Shown piece by piece: positions 42,107 to 50,890 of a DNA stretch of 64,000 nt. The translations under genes were made by a program, and so were the position numbers. The DNA is from Plantibacter elymi (nom. nud.) (GTDB lineage Bacteria > Actinomycetota > Actinomycetes > Actinomycetales > Microbacteriaceae), in assembly GCF_900177795.1 (NCBI RefSeq), contig NZ_FXWJ01000002.1, positions 744,001 through 808,000 on the forward strand, given 5' to 3'. The notes under the pieces were generated by a model, which saw nothing but the letters and a program-made list of their open reading frames with translations, was not told the origin of the DNA and did no database searches. Each line of letters opens with the position of its first letter. Within the stretch, counting starts at the first letter, position 1.

Positions 42107-43003
42107 CTACTTGGTGAGCGAGTCCACGTACTCCTGGTTGTCGCTGATCCACTGCTTGACGACGGGCGCGTAGTCCTTCGAGTCACCCTCGTTGAACATC
42201 GCGTTCTCGAGCGAGAACAGTCGCTCCGAGTCGAAGTCGAAGTCCTTCAGCCACCCGGCGAGCGTCGGGTACTCGTCCGCGAAGTCGGCCTTGCCGAAGC
42301 TGTGGATGCCTTCGGCATCTCCGAGGGCGCCCTTCGGGTCCTCGAGGTCCTTGATCGGGAACGCGTCGTAGGCCCAGTGCGGACGCCACAGCGTGACGGC
42401 GATGTTCTCGCCGGCGTCGGTCGCGGCCTTCAGCTCCGAGAGCATGGCAGGAGTGCCCGAGGTCAGGAACTCCCAGTCGTCGAGGCCGTACTCGGGGATG
42501 ACCTTGTCCTGGGTGGCCTCGGTCAGTCCGGCACCGGGGTCGATGCCGACGAGGCGACTGTCGAAGAGGTCCGCGTTGGCCGCGAGGTCCTCGAGCGAGT
42601 CGACAGGGGCGTCCTCGTTGACGGCGATCGTGAGCTTGGCGTCGGTGTTCCAGGCGCCGAGGTCGACGACGTCGTCACCGAACTTCTCGATGTAGCTCGC
42701 GTGCGTGGTCGGCAGCCAGACGTCGAGCGTCAGGTCGTAGTCACCGGTGCTGAGGCCGGAGAACACCGGGGCGGGCTCCGCCTCCTCGAGGGTGACGTCG
42801 TAGCCCTGCTCCTCGAGCACGGCCTTCCACAGCTCGGAGGCCGCGATGCCCTCGTCCCAGCCGCTGAACACGGCGATGGTCACCGCCTGCTTGTCGCCGT
42901 TCTCGAGCGTCTCGTCCGAGGCGCCCGCGGAGCAGCCGGAGATGGCGAGCGTCGCCGCCGCCCCCGCTGCGATGGTGGTTGCGATCTTCGTGCGGTACTG
43001 CAT
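42107..43003 (-). CDS. proX: Glycine betaine/choline-binding lipoprotein (ProX/OpuAC-like)
   Basis: Substrate-binding lipoprotein of 298 residues. The signal peptide ends in the lipobox LAISGC (Cys24). Substrate-site aromatics typical of quaternary-amine binders are in VWLPTTHASYIEKF and LWRPHWAYDAF. Follows the permease and ATPase genes of an osmoprotectant importer. AAAGGA lies about 10 nt before the ATG. Exact ligand (betaine, choline, proline betaine) is not resolvable. Confidence 0.9.
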   Translation of the reverse strand: MQYRTKIATTIAAGAAATLAISGCSAGASDETLENGDKQAVTIAVFSGWDEGIAASELWKAVLEEQGYDVTLEEAEPAPVFSGLSTGDYDLTLDVWLPTTHASYIEKFGDDVVDLGAWNTDAKLTIAVNEDAPVDSLEDLAANADLFDSRLVGIDPGAGLTEATQDKVIPEYGLDDWEFLTSGTPAMLSELKAATDAGENIAVTLWRPHWAYDAFPIKDLEDPKGALGDAEGIHSFGKADFADEYPTLAGWLKDFDFDSERLFSLENAMFNEGDSKDYAPVVKQWISDNQEYVDSLTK

Positions 43004-43074
43004 GTTCGATGATTCCTTTCGTCCCGCGTGACGCGGGGATCGGTGTCGTCGGATGGAAGCTGTGTGCCGGTGGG

Positions 43075-44082
43075 TCACCGCACGGTGGTCGGCGACTCGG
43101 CGGGAGTGCGCTGCTCCTCACCGGAGGCGGTGCTGTCAGTCGTCGTGGTGCTCGAGGCAGGCGCCGGTCGGATCCCGCCGGGCGAGGACGGGGCAGCCTT
43201 CGTGCGCTTCCCGCGCTGCTTGCGACCGCCGCCGAGGGAAGCCGTGAGACGGTCCAGGAAGATCGCCAGGATGACGACCGACAGGCCCGCTTCGGAGCCG
43301 AGCTGGATGTCGATCCGGGAGAGGCTCTTGACGACGTCGCCACCCAGGCCGCCGGCGCCCACCATGCCGGCGATGACGACCATCGAGAGCGAGAGCATGA
43401 TGACCTGGTTGACACCGGCCATGATGTTCGGCATCGCGAGCGGCAGCTGGATCTGGCGGAGGATCCGCCAGGAGGAAGCGCCGAACGCGTTGCCGGCCTC
43501 GACGACCTCGCGGTCGACGTTGCGGATCCCGAGTTCCGTGAGACGGACGGCCGGGGCCAGCGCGAAGACGATCGTCGCGACGATGCCCGGGACGACGCCG
43601 ATGCGGAACAGGATGAGCGCGGGGATGAGGTAGACGAACGCGGGAGTCGTCTGCATGAAGTCGAGCAACGGCCGGATGATCGACGACGCGACCTTCGAGC
43701 GCGCCGCCAGGATGCCGAGTGGGATCCCGATCACGATGGCGATGAGTCCGGCCACAAGCACGAGCGAAAGCGAGTCCATCGCGTTGTCCCACTGCTCGAC
43801 GCCGACGATGATCAACAGCCCGACCGCGGAGCCGATGGCGAACACCGGGCCCCGTGCGACGAAGGCCAGCAGGGCGGCGACGATGATGATCACCCAGAAC
43901 GGCGGACCACTGAGCACGAGGTCGACGCCGTCGTACAGCCCCTGGAAGACGCTCCGGATGACGTCGAAGACGGGCTGGAAGACGTCGGTGATGAAGTCGA
44001 CGAAGGCTTCGACCCACGCACCGATCTCGGGGCGGGTGATGGCGTCCAGGAACCCGGACGACTGGAGACGGATGCCGTTCAT
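43075..44082 (-). CDS. proW: Glycine betaine/proline ABC permease (ProW/OpuAB-like)
   Basis: 335-residue permease. Helices surround the coupling motif VVEAGNAFGASSWRILRQIQLPLAMPNIMAG (EAA loop, in part). The long N-terminal region (about 1-70) and a C-terminal tail of about 45 Pro/Ser/Thr-rich residues are cytoplasmic. ATG overlaps the ATPase stop (ATGA), and proX begins 71 bp after it. Confidence 0.92.
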   Translation of the reverse strand: MNGIRLQSSGFLDAITRPEIGAWVEAFVDFITDVFQPVFDVIRSVFQGLYDGVDLVLSGPPFWVIIIVAALLAFVARGPVFAIGSAVGLLIIVGVEQWDNAMDSLSLVLVAGLIAIVIGIPLGILAARSKVASSIIRPLLDFMQTTPAFVYLIPALILFRIGVVPGIVATIVFALAPAVRLTELGIRNVDREVVEAGNAFGASSWRILRQIQLPLAMPNIMAGVNQVIMLSLSMVVIAGMVGAGGLGGDVVKSLSRIDIQLGSEAGLSVVILAIFLDRLTASLGGGRKQRGKRTKAAPSSPGGIRPAPASSTTTTDSTASGEEQRTPAESPTTVR

Positions 44083-45440
44083 CGGACACTCCCTTCCGGC
44101 AGGCTCGCTGCCGGTTCGGCGGCGCTGGTCTCGATCGACGAGGTCACGTCGTCGGGGTGCTGCGGGTCCTCCGCGGTCGACCGCAGGGTCGCCGTGATGA
44201 GCTCGACGGGCACCGTCGCCGGCGGCCCGACGAGGCTGATCTCGTCCGTGTTGGTCGGGACGTTGCCGACGGCGGCGAGCAGGGTCACCCGCGGGACGAC
44301 GCCCAGCAGGCGCGTCCGCTCGTCCACGACGGCGACGGGCAGGGCACTCTCGACGGCGGACTCGAAGAGGTCGACGAGCGCCGCCTCCGGCGAGACCGTG
44401 GCGAGGTCGGCGGTGATGACGCTGCCGAGCTCGTGGTCGCCCGCACGGACGAGGCGCAGCACGTCCTTGTCGCGGACGACGCCGAGGAGCTGCCGACCCG
44501 GACCGACCACGAAGGCGGTCGAGGTCTGCAGGTCGCGCATGATGCGCAGGGCGGCCCGAGGTCCGGCGGACGCGGAGACGACGGAGCGCGCGGGTTCCAT
44601 CACACCACCGGCGGTCAGGACGCGGGCGCGGTCGACGTCCTGCACGAACTGGGCGACGTAGTCGTTCGCCGGGTCGGTCAGGATGTCGTTCGGGGTGCCG
44701 ACCTGGACGATCCGGCCGTCGCGCATGACGGCGATCCGGTCGCCGAGGAACATCGCCTCGTTGAGGTCGTGGGTGATGAACACGATGGTCTTGCCGAGCT
44801 CGGCCTGCAGCTCGACGAGCTGCTCCTGCATCTCGCGGCGGATGAGGGGATCGAGCGCGGAGAACGCCTCGTCCATGAGGAGGATGTCGGTGTCCGAGGC
44901 GAGTGCGCGGGCGAGGCCGACGCGCTGCTGCATCCCACCCGAGAGCTGGCCCGGGAGCTTGTCCTCCCAGCCTGCGAGCCCGACGCGCTCGACGACGGCC
45001 TGGGCCCGCTCGCGTCGTTCAGCGGCCGGCACACCCTTCACCTCGAGTCCGTAGGCGGCGTTCTCGAGCACCGTGCGGTGCGGCAGCAGGGCGAAGTGCT
45101 GGAAGACCATCGAGATGTTGTCCTGTCGGACCGTACGCAGCTGCTTCGAGGACACCCCCGAGATCGGCTTCCCGGCGATGGTCACGGTGCCCGCCGTCGG
45201 TTCGAGCAGGCCGTTGAGCATCCGGATCAGCGTCGACTTGCCCGAGCCGGAGAGGCCCATCACGACGAAGATCTCGCCCTGTTTCACCTCGAACGAGGCG
45301 TCGATGACAGCTGCGGTGGTCCCGCCGGAGGCGAGTTCGTCACGCGAGGCACCGGCCTGCAGGCGTTTCACGGCTTCCTTCGGCTTCCTGCCGAAGACCT
45401 TGTACAGTCCCGTCGCGGAGACGGCAATCGTTTCGGTCAT
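44079..45440 (-). CDS. proV: Glycine betaine/proline ABC ATPase with CBS domains (ProV/OpuAA-like)
   Basis: 453-residue ATPase. Walker A GLSGSGKST (62-70), signature QLSGGMQQRVGL, Walker B ILLMDEAFSALDP and ITHDLNEAM are typical of the OpuAA/ProV group, including the long N-terminal extension before Walker A. Residues about 290-420 form a tandem CBS pair (STAFVVGPGRQLLGVVRDKD; VVDERTRLLGVV), the ionic-strength sensor in homologues such as OpuA. ATG at 45440 has AGGAG 5 nt upstream. Confidence 0.93.
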   Translation of the reverse strand: MTETIAVSATGLYKVFGRKPKEAVKRLQAGASRDELASGGTTAAVIDASFEVKQGEIFVVMGLSGSGKSTLIRMLNGLLEPTAGTVTIAGKPISGVSSKQLRTVRQDNISMVFQHFALLPHRTVLENAAYGLEVKGVPAAERRERAQAVVERVGLAGWEDKLPGQLSGGMQQRVGLARALASDTDILLMDEAFSALDPLIRREMQEQLVELQAELGKTIVFITHDLNEAMFLGDRIAVMRDGRIVQVGTPNDILTDPANDYVAQFVQDVDRARVLTAGGVMEPARSVVSASAGPRAALRIMRDLQTSTAFVVGPGRQLLGVVRDKDVLRLVRAGDHELGSVITADLATVSPEAALVDLFESAVESALPVAVVDERTRLLGVVPRVTLLAAVGNVPTNTDEISLVGPPATVPVELITATLRSTAEDPQHPDDVTSSIETSAAEPAASLPEGSVR

Positions 45441-45837
45441 GTGTTCTCCTGGAAGCGCACGCGGAACCGCGGTGCGCTCTTCCTGTCGATCGTCAGGCCG
45501 GGTCGAACGGCTCTCGATCCGCCCCATCGGCGCACTGATGGACAGCGCGCGGGCTCGGATCACGTGGGGCGACAACGGCTACCGCGTGGCGTTCGACCGT
45601 ACGTCCAGCACGCCGTCACGGGGCGACAGGGGGCGGGACGCGGTTACGTAGGTCAGCCCTTGCGGGCCGTCGACAACGCTAACGAAACTCACAGCTGCTG
45701 GCTAATCGAGGATCCCCCAAAAGGCGGACATCGCGCACGGCCTCCCTGGCAAAACCGAACATGGTCAGGGTTTTCCGCCGAACTCCTTCGTTATGCGTTC
45801 GTGACCTTCGCCCGGCCGGTACCGGCGTGGATCGCCC
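45441..45837. other. 397-bp non-coding region upstream of proV
   Basis: Contains no supportable gene. Downstream of lrp and upstream of proVWX on the minus strand, so it should hold the osmolyte-operon promoter and possibly the lrp terminator. A locally A+T-rich patch lies at 45670-45730. A 12-bp perfect palindrome GCCGGTACCGGC is at 45815-45826. I see no strong -10/-35 pair or riboswitch fold. Confidence 0.6.
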
Positions 45838-46320
45838 TCACTCCCCCACCGCGACGCCGATGAACGAGTGATCGAAGACCAGGCTCGTGCGGGTCGAGGC
45901 GACCGTCGGATCGGCCGACAGATGCTCGACGACGAAGTCGCGGATGTGGGCACTGTCCCGAGCCGCGAGATGGATGACGAAGTCCTCGGAGCCGCCGAGG
46001 AAGAACACCTGCACGACCTCCGGGAGCTGTCGGATGCCGGCGCTGAACTCGGCGATACGGGCGCGAGCCCCTGCCCTGATGTTGACGCTGATGAGCGCCT
46101 CGAGACCGAGCCCGACCGCGACCGGGTCGATACGCGCCGAGAACCCCGTGATCACGCCGCGATCGACGAGCGACCGCACCCGGGCGACGCACGTCGAGGG
46201 GGCGATGCCGACGAGCTCCGCCATGCGGGCGTTCGTCATGCGCGCGTTCTCCTGCAGGAGCCGCAGCAGTGCGTGGTCGACGTCGTCGAGGTCCGCCCGC
46301 CCGTGCAGATTGTTCGTCAT
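45838..46320 (-). CDS. Lrp/AsnC family transcriptional regulator
   Basis: 160-residue regulator: N-terminal winged helix (LDDVDHALLRLLQENARMTNARMAELVG, then PSTCVARVRSLVDRGVITGF) and C-terminal RAM ligand-binding domain (ALISVNIRAGARARIAEF; VVQVFFLGGSEDFVIHL). Divergent from alanine dehydrogenase, which homologues such as AldR of mycobacteria control in response to amino acids. ATG at 46320 has GAGGAG upstream; an in-frame ATG 16 codons earlier is possible. Confidence 0.93.
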   Translation of the reverse strand: MTNNLHGRADLDDVDHALLRLLQENARMTNARMAELVGIAPSTCVARVRSLVDRGVITGFSARIDPVAVGLGLEALISVNIRAGARARIAEFSAGIRQLPEVVQVFFLGGSEDFVIHLAARDSAHIRDFVVEHLSADPTVASTRTSLVFDHSFIGVAVGE

Positions 46321-46338
46321 CCTGCGCCCACTCTCCTC

Positions 46339-46404
46339 TTCAGCCGAAGCATCATCGAATACAGACATGAATTCCGCGAAAGCTGCGGTGTTCATCCGGC
46401 TGAA
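46339..46404. promoter_or_regulatory. Putative Lrp operator region between lrp and ald
   Basis: The divergent gap carries an inverted repeat TTCAGCCG (46339-46346) and CGGCTGAA (46397-46404), about 50 bp apart, or five helical turns. Paired sites at this spacing suit the DNA-wrapping octamers of Lrp/AldR proteins. The assignment is inferred from spacing and position only. Confidence 0.45.
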
Positions 46405-46489
46405 ACGCAGCAACCTCAGAATAGTCGCACACCGTCCACCGACGAGCGGGAGAGCCGAGCCTTGGCCCAGCCTGCGAGAGGAACCAGCC

Positions 46490-47593
46490 ATGCGAATCGG
46501 CATCCCCACGGAGATCAAGAACAACGAGAACCGGGTCGCCGCGACACCCGGCGGCGTCCACGAACTCGTCCGGCACGGCCATGAGGTCATCGTCCAGGCG
46601 GGCGCCGGCCTCGGGTCCGGCAATCACGACGAGGCGTATCGCGCCGCTGGGGCGACCATCGCCGCCGACGCGGCCTCCGTCTGGGCGGCAGGCGACCTCC
46701 TGCTCAAGGTGAAGGAGCCCGTCGCCGCCGAGTACGGCTACCTCCGTGCCGACCAGACGCTCTTCACCTACCTCCACCTCGCGGCGGACCGCCCGCTCAC
46801 CGACGCCCTGCTCGCCTCTGGGACCACCGCGATCGCCTATGAGACCGTGCAGCTCCCCAATCGCTCGCTGCCGCTCCTGCAGCCGATGAGCGAGGTCGCA
46901 GGACGATTGTCGACGCAGGTCGGCGCCTACCACCTCATGCGCGCCACCGGTGGACGCGGGATCCTGCTGGGCGGCGTGCCCGGAACCCCCAAGGCGAAGG
47001 TCGTCGTCATCGGCGGCGGGGTCGCTGGCGAGCACGCCGCAGCCAACGCGCTCGGCATGCAGGCGGACGTCACGATCATCGACATCTCCATCCCTCGCCT
47101 GCGCGAGCTGGAGAACCGCTTCAGCGGACAGATCCAGACCAGGCCGTCATCGGCGTACGAGATCGCGGAGCATCTCCGCGACGCCGACCTCGTCATCGGC
47201 TCGGTGCTCATCCCCGGGGCCCAGGCCCCGAAGCTCGTCACCGACGCCATGGTGGCGGACATGAAGCCCGGCTCGGTGCTCGTCGACATCGCGATCGACC
47301 AGGGCGGATGTTTCGAGGGCTCCCGGCCGACGACGCACGACGACCCGACGTTCCGTGTCCACGACAGCCTCTACTACTGCGTGGCCAACATGCCCGGCGC
47401 CGTCCCGGAGACCTCGACGCGCGCGCTGACCAACGCCACCCTCCGGTACGCACTCGCCATCGCCGACCAGGGCACGGGAGAAGCGGTGGCGGCCGACGCA
47501 GCGCTCCGCGCGGGCGTCAACATCCACGCGGGTGCGGTCACCAACGCCGGCGTGGCCGCGGCGTTCGGCCTCCCCGTCGCGACGATGGGCTGA
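46490..47593 (+). CDS. ald: Alanine dehydrogenase
   Basis: NAD-dependent interconversion of L-alanine and pyruvate + ammonia. 367 residues, full length: MRIGIPTEIKNNENRVAATP with Arg15, KVKEP (Lys75 region), FTYLHLAAD (catalytic His), nucleotide-binding VVVIGGGVAGEHAA, and DIAIDQGGCFE with the active-site Asp. ATG at 46490 with AGAGGAA about 6 nt upstream. Divergent from the Lrp/AsnC regulator. Confidence 0.96.
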   Translation: MRIGIPTEIKNNENRVAATPGGVHELVRHGHEVIVQAGAGLGSGNHDEAYRAAGATIAADAASVWAAGDLLLKVKEPVAAEYGYLRADQTLFTYLHLAADRPLTDALLASGTTAIAYETVQLPNRSLPLLQPMSEVAGRLSTQVGAYHLMRATGGRGILLGGVPGTPKAKVVVIGGGVAGEHAAANALGMQADVTIIDISIPRLRELENRFSGQIQTRPSSAYEIAEHLRDADLVIGSVLIPGAQAPKLVTDAMVADMKPGSVLVDIAIDQGGCFEGSRPTTHDDPTFRVHDSLYYCVANMPGAVPETSTRALTNATLRYALAIADQGTGEAVAADAALRAGVNIHAGAVTNAGVAAAFGLPVATMG

Positions 47594-47636
47594 CCCACCG
47601 CTCGCCGACCGCGGGCGGCCATCCCCCGAAACGACG

Positions 47637-47665
47637 AAATCCCGGTCTCGAGGAGACCGGGATTT
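47637..47665. terminator. Bidirectional terminator, ald / tRNA-fMet
   Basis: Stem AAATCCCGGTCT / AGACCGGGATTT with a 5-nt loop, followed on the plus strand by CATCTTTTCTGTT. Placed between ald and the convergent initiator tRNA gene; the only terminator here with a clear T-rich tail. Confidence 0.85.
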
Positions 47666-47676
47666 CATCTTTTCTG

Positions 47677-47750
47677 TTGCAGGGGCAGGATTTGAACCTA
47701 CGACCTCTGGGTTATGAGCCCAGCGAGCTACCGAACTGCTCCACCCTGCG
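47677..47750 (-). tRNA. Initiator tRNA-fMet (anticodon CAT)
   Basis: 74 nt without CCA. Features of an initiator: first base C opposite A (no 1:72 pair) in CGCAGGG/CCCTGCA, and three consecutive G-C pairs closing the anticodon stem (TGGGCTCATAACCCA). D-arm GAGCAGTTCGGTAGCTC; T-loop GGTTCAAATCC. Confidence 0.96.
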
Positions 47751-47762
47751 GCACAAGAGATA

Positions 47763-47791
47763 AACCTAGCATGCATTCTGAGGGCGCGCAA
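47763..47791 (-). promoter_or_regulatory. Promoter of the initiator tRNA gene
   Basis: -35 TTGCGC and -10 TAGGTT with exactly 17 bp between, reading on the minus strand; the -10 ends 12 bp before the mature 5' end. Confidence 0.65.
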
Positions 47792-47843
47792 ATCGCGTGC
47801 CGTCAAGCACTCCGATTCCGGCCGAATCCCTCCTCCTGGAACG

Positions 47844-47879
47844 CCGAACGGCGCCGCCCGTCAGGGCGACGCCGTTCGG
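47844..47879. terminator. Terminator after the UPF0182 gene
   Basis: Long hairpin with CCGAACGGCG / CGCCGTTCGG outer arms and an inner CGCCC/GGGCG-type stem, 15 bp beyond the UPF0182 stop on the minus strand. Confidence 0.75.
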
Positions 47880-47894
47880 ATTGCAGGCTCGGAA

Positions 47895-50819
47895 TCAGCC
47901 GTTCAGCAGTGCCAGCGCCTGCGCCAGTGCGTCGGAGATCTTCTTGTCCGCCACCCCGTAGGCAGCCCAGTCACCGCTCGCCATGGCCGCGTCCTTCTCG
48001 ACCATCGCGGCCTTCGCCTGGTCGAGCAGCGTCTTGATCTGCGCGTCCACCGTCGGGTCACCCGTGCTCGGGGTCGAGCCGGTGTCGGTTCCACCGCCGG
48101 TGTCCGTGCCGTCCGTCGGGGGCGTCGTGCTGTCTCCGGGGACGTTGGTGTCACCCGCATCCGCACCCGAGTCGCCGCCGAACAGGACGTCGAGCGCCTC
48201 GTCCAGCGTGTCTTCGAAGGCGATCTGGTCGCCGAAGGCGACGAGCACCTTCTGCAGGAGCGGGAAGCTCGTGTCGCCGGTGGACTTCACGTAGACCGGC
48301 TGCACGTAGAGCAGACCGCCACCGACCGGCACGGTCAGCAGGTTGCCGTTCAGCACCTCGGTCTGGCCCTGCTTCAGGATGTTGATCTGGCTCGACACGC
48401 TCGGATCGGAGTCGAAGGTGTTCTGCACCTGGCCGGGGCCCGGCACGGTGTCGTCCTTCGGCAGGGTCAAGAGTCTGATCTTGCCGTAGTCGGAGCTCCG
48501 CTTGCCGTCCTCGGCGCCGGCGTTCGCATCGACCGCGAGGTAGCCGGTCAGCACGTTCCGCGACTGCTCACCGCCCTGACGCGGGATGAACGTGGAGTAC
48601 AGGGAGAAGGACGGCGCGTCCTGCTCGGGCAGCTGCATCGTCAGGTAGTACGGCGGCTGGTACTTCTTCTCCGTGTCGGTCGACTGCGGGTCGTTGGGGG
48701 TGACCCACGCGTCCTCGCTCGAGTAGAACGAACCGGCGTTGGTGACGTGGTACTGGCCGAGCACCGAACGCTGGACCTTGAAGAGGTCGGCCGGGTACCG
48801 GACGTGGCTCATCAGATCGCCGGACATGTCCGACATCGGCTTGACCGTCGACGGGAACACCTTCTGCCAGGTCTTGAGGATCGGATCCTGGTCGTCCCAG
48901 CTGTAGAGCGTCACCTTGCCGTCGTACGCGTTGACGGTCGCCTTCACCGAGTTCCGGATGTAGTTGACGTCGTCGAGCGCGTAGTTCTGCGCCGGCGTGA
49001 CCGAGTCGGAGATCGTGTCGGACAGGCTCACGGTCTTCGAGTAGGGGTAGCTGGCGCTCGTCGTGTAGCCGTCGACGATCCAGACGATCTGACCGTCCAC
49101 CACAGACGGGTAGGGGTCGGAGTCGAGCGTCAGGTAGGGAGCGACCTTCTGGACCCGGGTGAGCGGGTCGCGGTCGTAGAGGATCTGCGACTGGCTGTTC
49201 ACGGAGTCGGAGAGGAAGATCTGCTCCGACTGGAACTTGAGCGCGTAGACGAGCTTCTTGAAGACGTTGTCGAGCTTGGGCCCGCCATCGCCGTCGAAGG
49301 TCGTGTAGGTCTGCGACTCACCCTGCGTGCCCGACGGGTAGTCGAGCTCCACCGGGTCCGCGCCCTTGGGAGCGCCGACGATGGAGTAGTCGGGCGACTG
49401 CTCACCGAAGTACACGCGCGGTTCGAAGTCGCCGAGCGCGCCGGTGGTGGGGATGCCCGACTCGAGGAAGACCGGCTCACCGGAGGCCGAGCGCTGGTTG
49501 CCGTACGCGGCGACCAGACCGTACCCGTGGGTGTACACGACCGTGTTGTTGATCCACGACTGCGAGTTGTCGAGGCCGGCGACGTTCAGCTCGCGGACCG
49601 CGACGACGGCGTCCTGCGTCTTGCCGTCGATGTTGTAGCGGTCGACGTCGAGCTGCTTGTCGAAGGAGTAGAACTGCTTGAACTGCTCGAGCTGCGCGAC
49701 CGAGGCGCTCACGAGCGACGGGTCGATGATCCGGATGTTCGCCGTGGTCTCGGCGTCCTGACGGAGCGCTCCGGGCGTCGCGTCGGTGGTGGCCGCGTAC
49801 TCCTCCTCCTCGACGTCGGCGATACCGTAGGCGTCACGGGTCATGTCGATGTTCCGCTTGATGTACGGCGTCTCGAGGCTCTTCGCGTTCGGCTCCACCT
49901 GGAAACGCTGGACGATCCACGGGTAGAGGCTGCCGACGATGAGGGACGCGACGATGAGCAGCGCGGTACCGACGAGCGGCAGACGCCAGCGGCCGGTGAA
50001 CGCGGTCACGACGAACAGGACGGCGACCATGAGCGCGATCCCGGCGAGGATGACGCGACCGGGGATGGTCGCGGCGACGTCGGTGTACGAGGCGCCGGTG
50101 ATCAGCGTGCCGGTGTCGTTCAGTGTCGTGTACTGGTCGAGCCAGAGGCTGACGGCCTGCAGGATCAGGTACAGCGCGGCGAGCACCGAGATCTGCACGC
50201 GGGCCGCCATGGAGATCCAGACCTCGCGGCTGACCACCCGGATGCCTCCGTAGAGGTAGGTGACGACGGCGGTTGCGATGAGGGCGATCAGGACGACCGC
50301 CGAGGAGAAGGCGACCACGGCCTGGAAGAACGGCAGGTCGAAGAGGTAGAACGACACGTCGAGGTTGAACTGCGGGTCCTTGGTGCCGGACGGGGTGCCG
50401 TTCATCCACAGCAGCACCAGCTGCCAGCGCGAGGCCGCGGCGACACCGCCGAAGAGCCCGAAGAGCGCCGGGATCCCGTAGGTCGCGAGTCGGCGGAGCG
50501 GCTCGACCACCTGCTGGTAGCGGTCGACCTGCGAGCTGAGCTTCGCGTAGACCGGACGGGTCCGGTAGGCGATCTCGATGGCCAACCAGACGGGGAGGGC
50601 CATCCCCACGAATCCGACGAGGAACATGGCGATCGCCGCGATCCACTGCGTGGTCAGGACCTCGGTGAAGCCGAGCTGTTGGAACCACAGCAGGTCGGCG
50701 TAGAACCCCGAGAACATGAAGAACCCGATGAGGAGCGCGGCGATGATCGCCACCGTGATCGCGATCGGGGCGCGTCGGCGCTGAGTGGACAGGGGCTTCT
50801 CTGCTGCTGCGGATGTCAC
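47895..50819 (-). CDS. UPF0182 family large membrane protein
   Basis: 974-residue protein of unknown function, homologous to mycobacterial Rv3193c and Rv0064. The N-terminal 310 residues hold about seven transmembrane helices; residues about 320-870 form a large extracytoplasmic region with the family stretch QSWINNTVVYTHGYGLVAAYG and QLEQFKQFYSF; near the end lies a Gly/Asp/Thr/Pro-rich linker (about 885-930) before a helical C-terminus. GTG start with GAGG 7 nt upstream and a TAGGAT -10 before that. Confidence 0.92.
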   Translation of the reverse strand: MTSAAAEKPLSTQRRRAPIAITVAIIAALLIGFFMFSGFYADLLWFQQLGFTEVLTTQWIAAIAMFLVGFVGMALPVWLAIEIAYRTRPVYAKLSSQVDRYQQVVEPLRRLATYGIPALFGLFGGVAAASRWQLVLLWMNGTPSGTKDPQFNLDVSFYLFDLPFFQAVVAFSSAVVLIALIATAVVTYLYGGIRVVSREVWISMAARVQISVLAALYLILQAVSLWLDQYTTLNDTGTLITGASYTDVAATIPGRVILAGIALMVAVLFVVTAFTGRWRLPLVGTALLIVASLIVGSLYPWIVQRFQVEPNAKSLETPYIKRNIDMTRDAYGIADVEEEEYAATTDATPGALRQDAETTANIRIIDPSLVSASVAQLEQFKQFYSFDKQLDVDRYNIDGKTQDAVVAVRELNVAGLDNSQSWINNTVVYTHGYGLVAAYGNQRSASGEPVFLESGIPTTGALGDFEPRVYFGEQSPDYSIVGAPKGADPVELDYPSGTQGESQTYTTFDGDGGPKLDNVFKKLVYALKFQSEQIFLSDSVNSQSQILYDRDPLTRVQKVAPYLTLDSDPYPSVVDGQIVWIVDGYTTSASYPYSKTVSLSDTISDSVTPAQNYALDDVNYIRNSVKATVNAYDGKVTLYSWDDQDPILKTWQKVFPSTVKPMSDMSGDLMSHVRYPADLFKVQRSVLGQYHVTNAGSFYSSEDAWVTPNDPQSTDTEKKYQPPYYLTMQLPEQDAPSFSLYSTFIPRQGGEQSRNVLTGYLAVDANAGAEDGKRSSDYGKIRLLTLPKDDTVPGPGQVQNTFDSDPSVSSQINILKQGQTEVLNGNLLTVPVGGGLLYVQPVYVKSTGDTSFPLLQKVLVAFGDQIAFEDTLDEALDVLFGGDSGADAGDTNVPGDSTTPPTDGTDTGGGTDTGSTPSTGDPTVDAQIKTLLDQAKAAMVEKDAAMASGDWAAYGVADKKISDALAQALALLNG

Positions 50820-50890
50820 GTGTGGCCTCTTCAGATAGGGGTCGTCCCACCCATCCTAAAGCGGCCGGGCTGGGAGAGCGCCCGAAGTGG

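Noticed and set aside
45815-45826. 12-bp palindrome GCCGGTACCGGC as an operator
   Set aside because: It lies just beyond the end of lrp, far from proV, and short G+C palindromes are expected by chance in such DNA.
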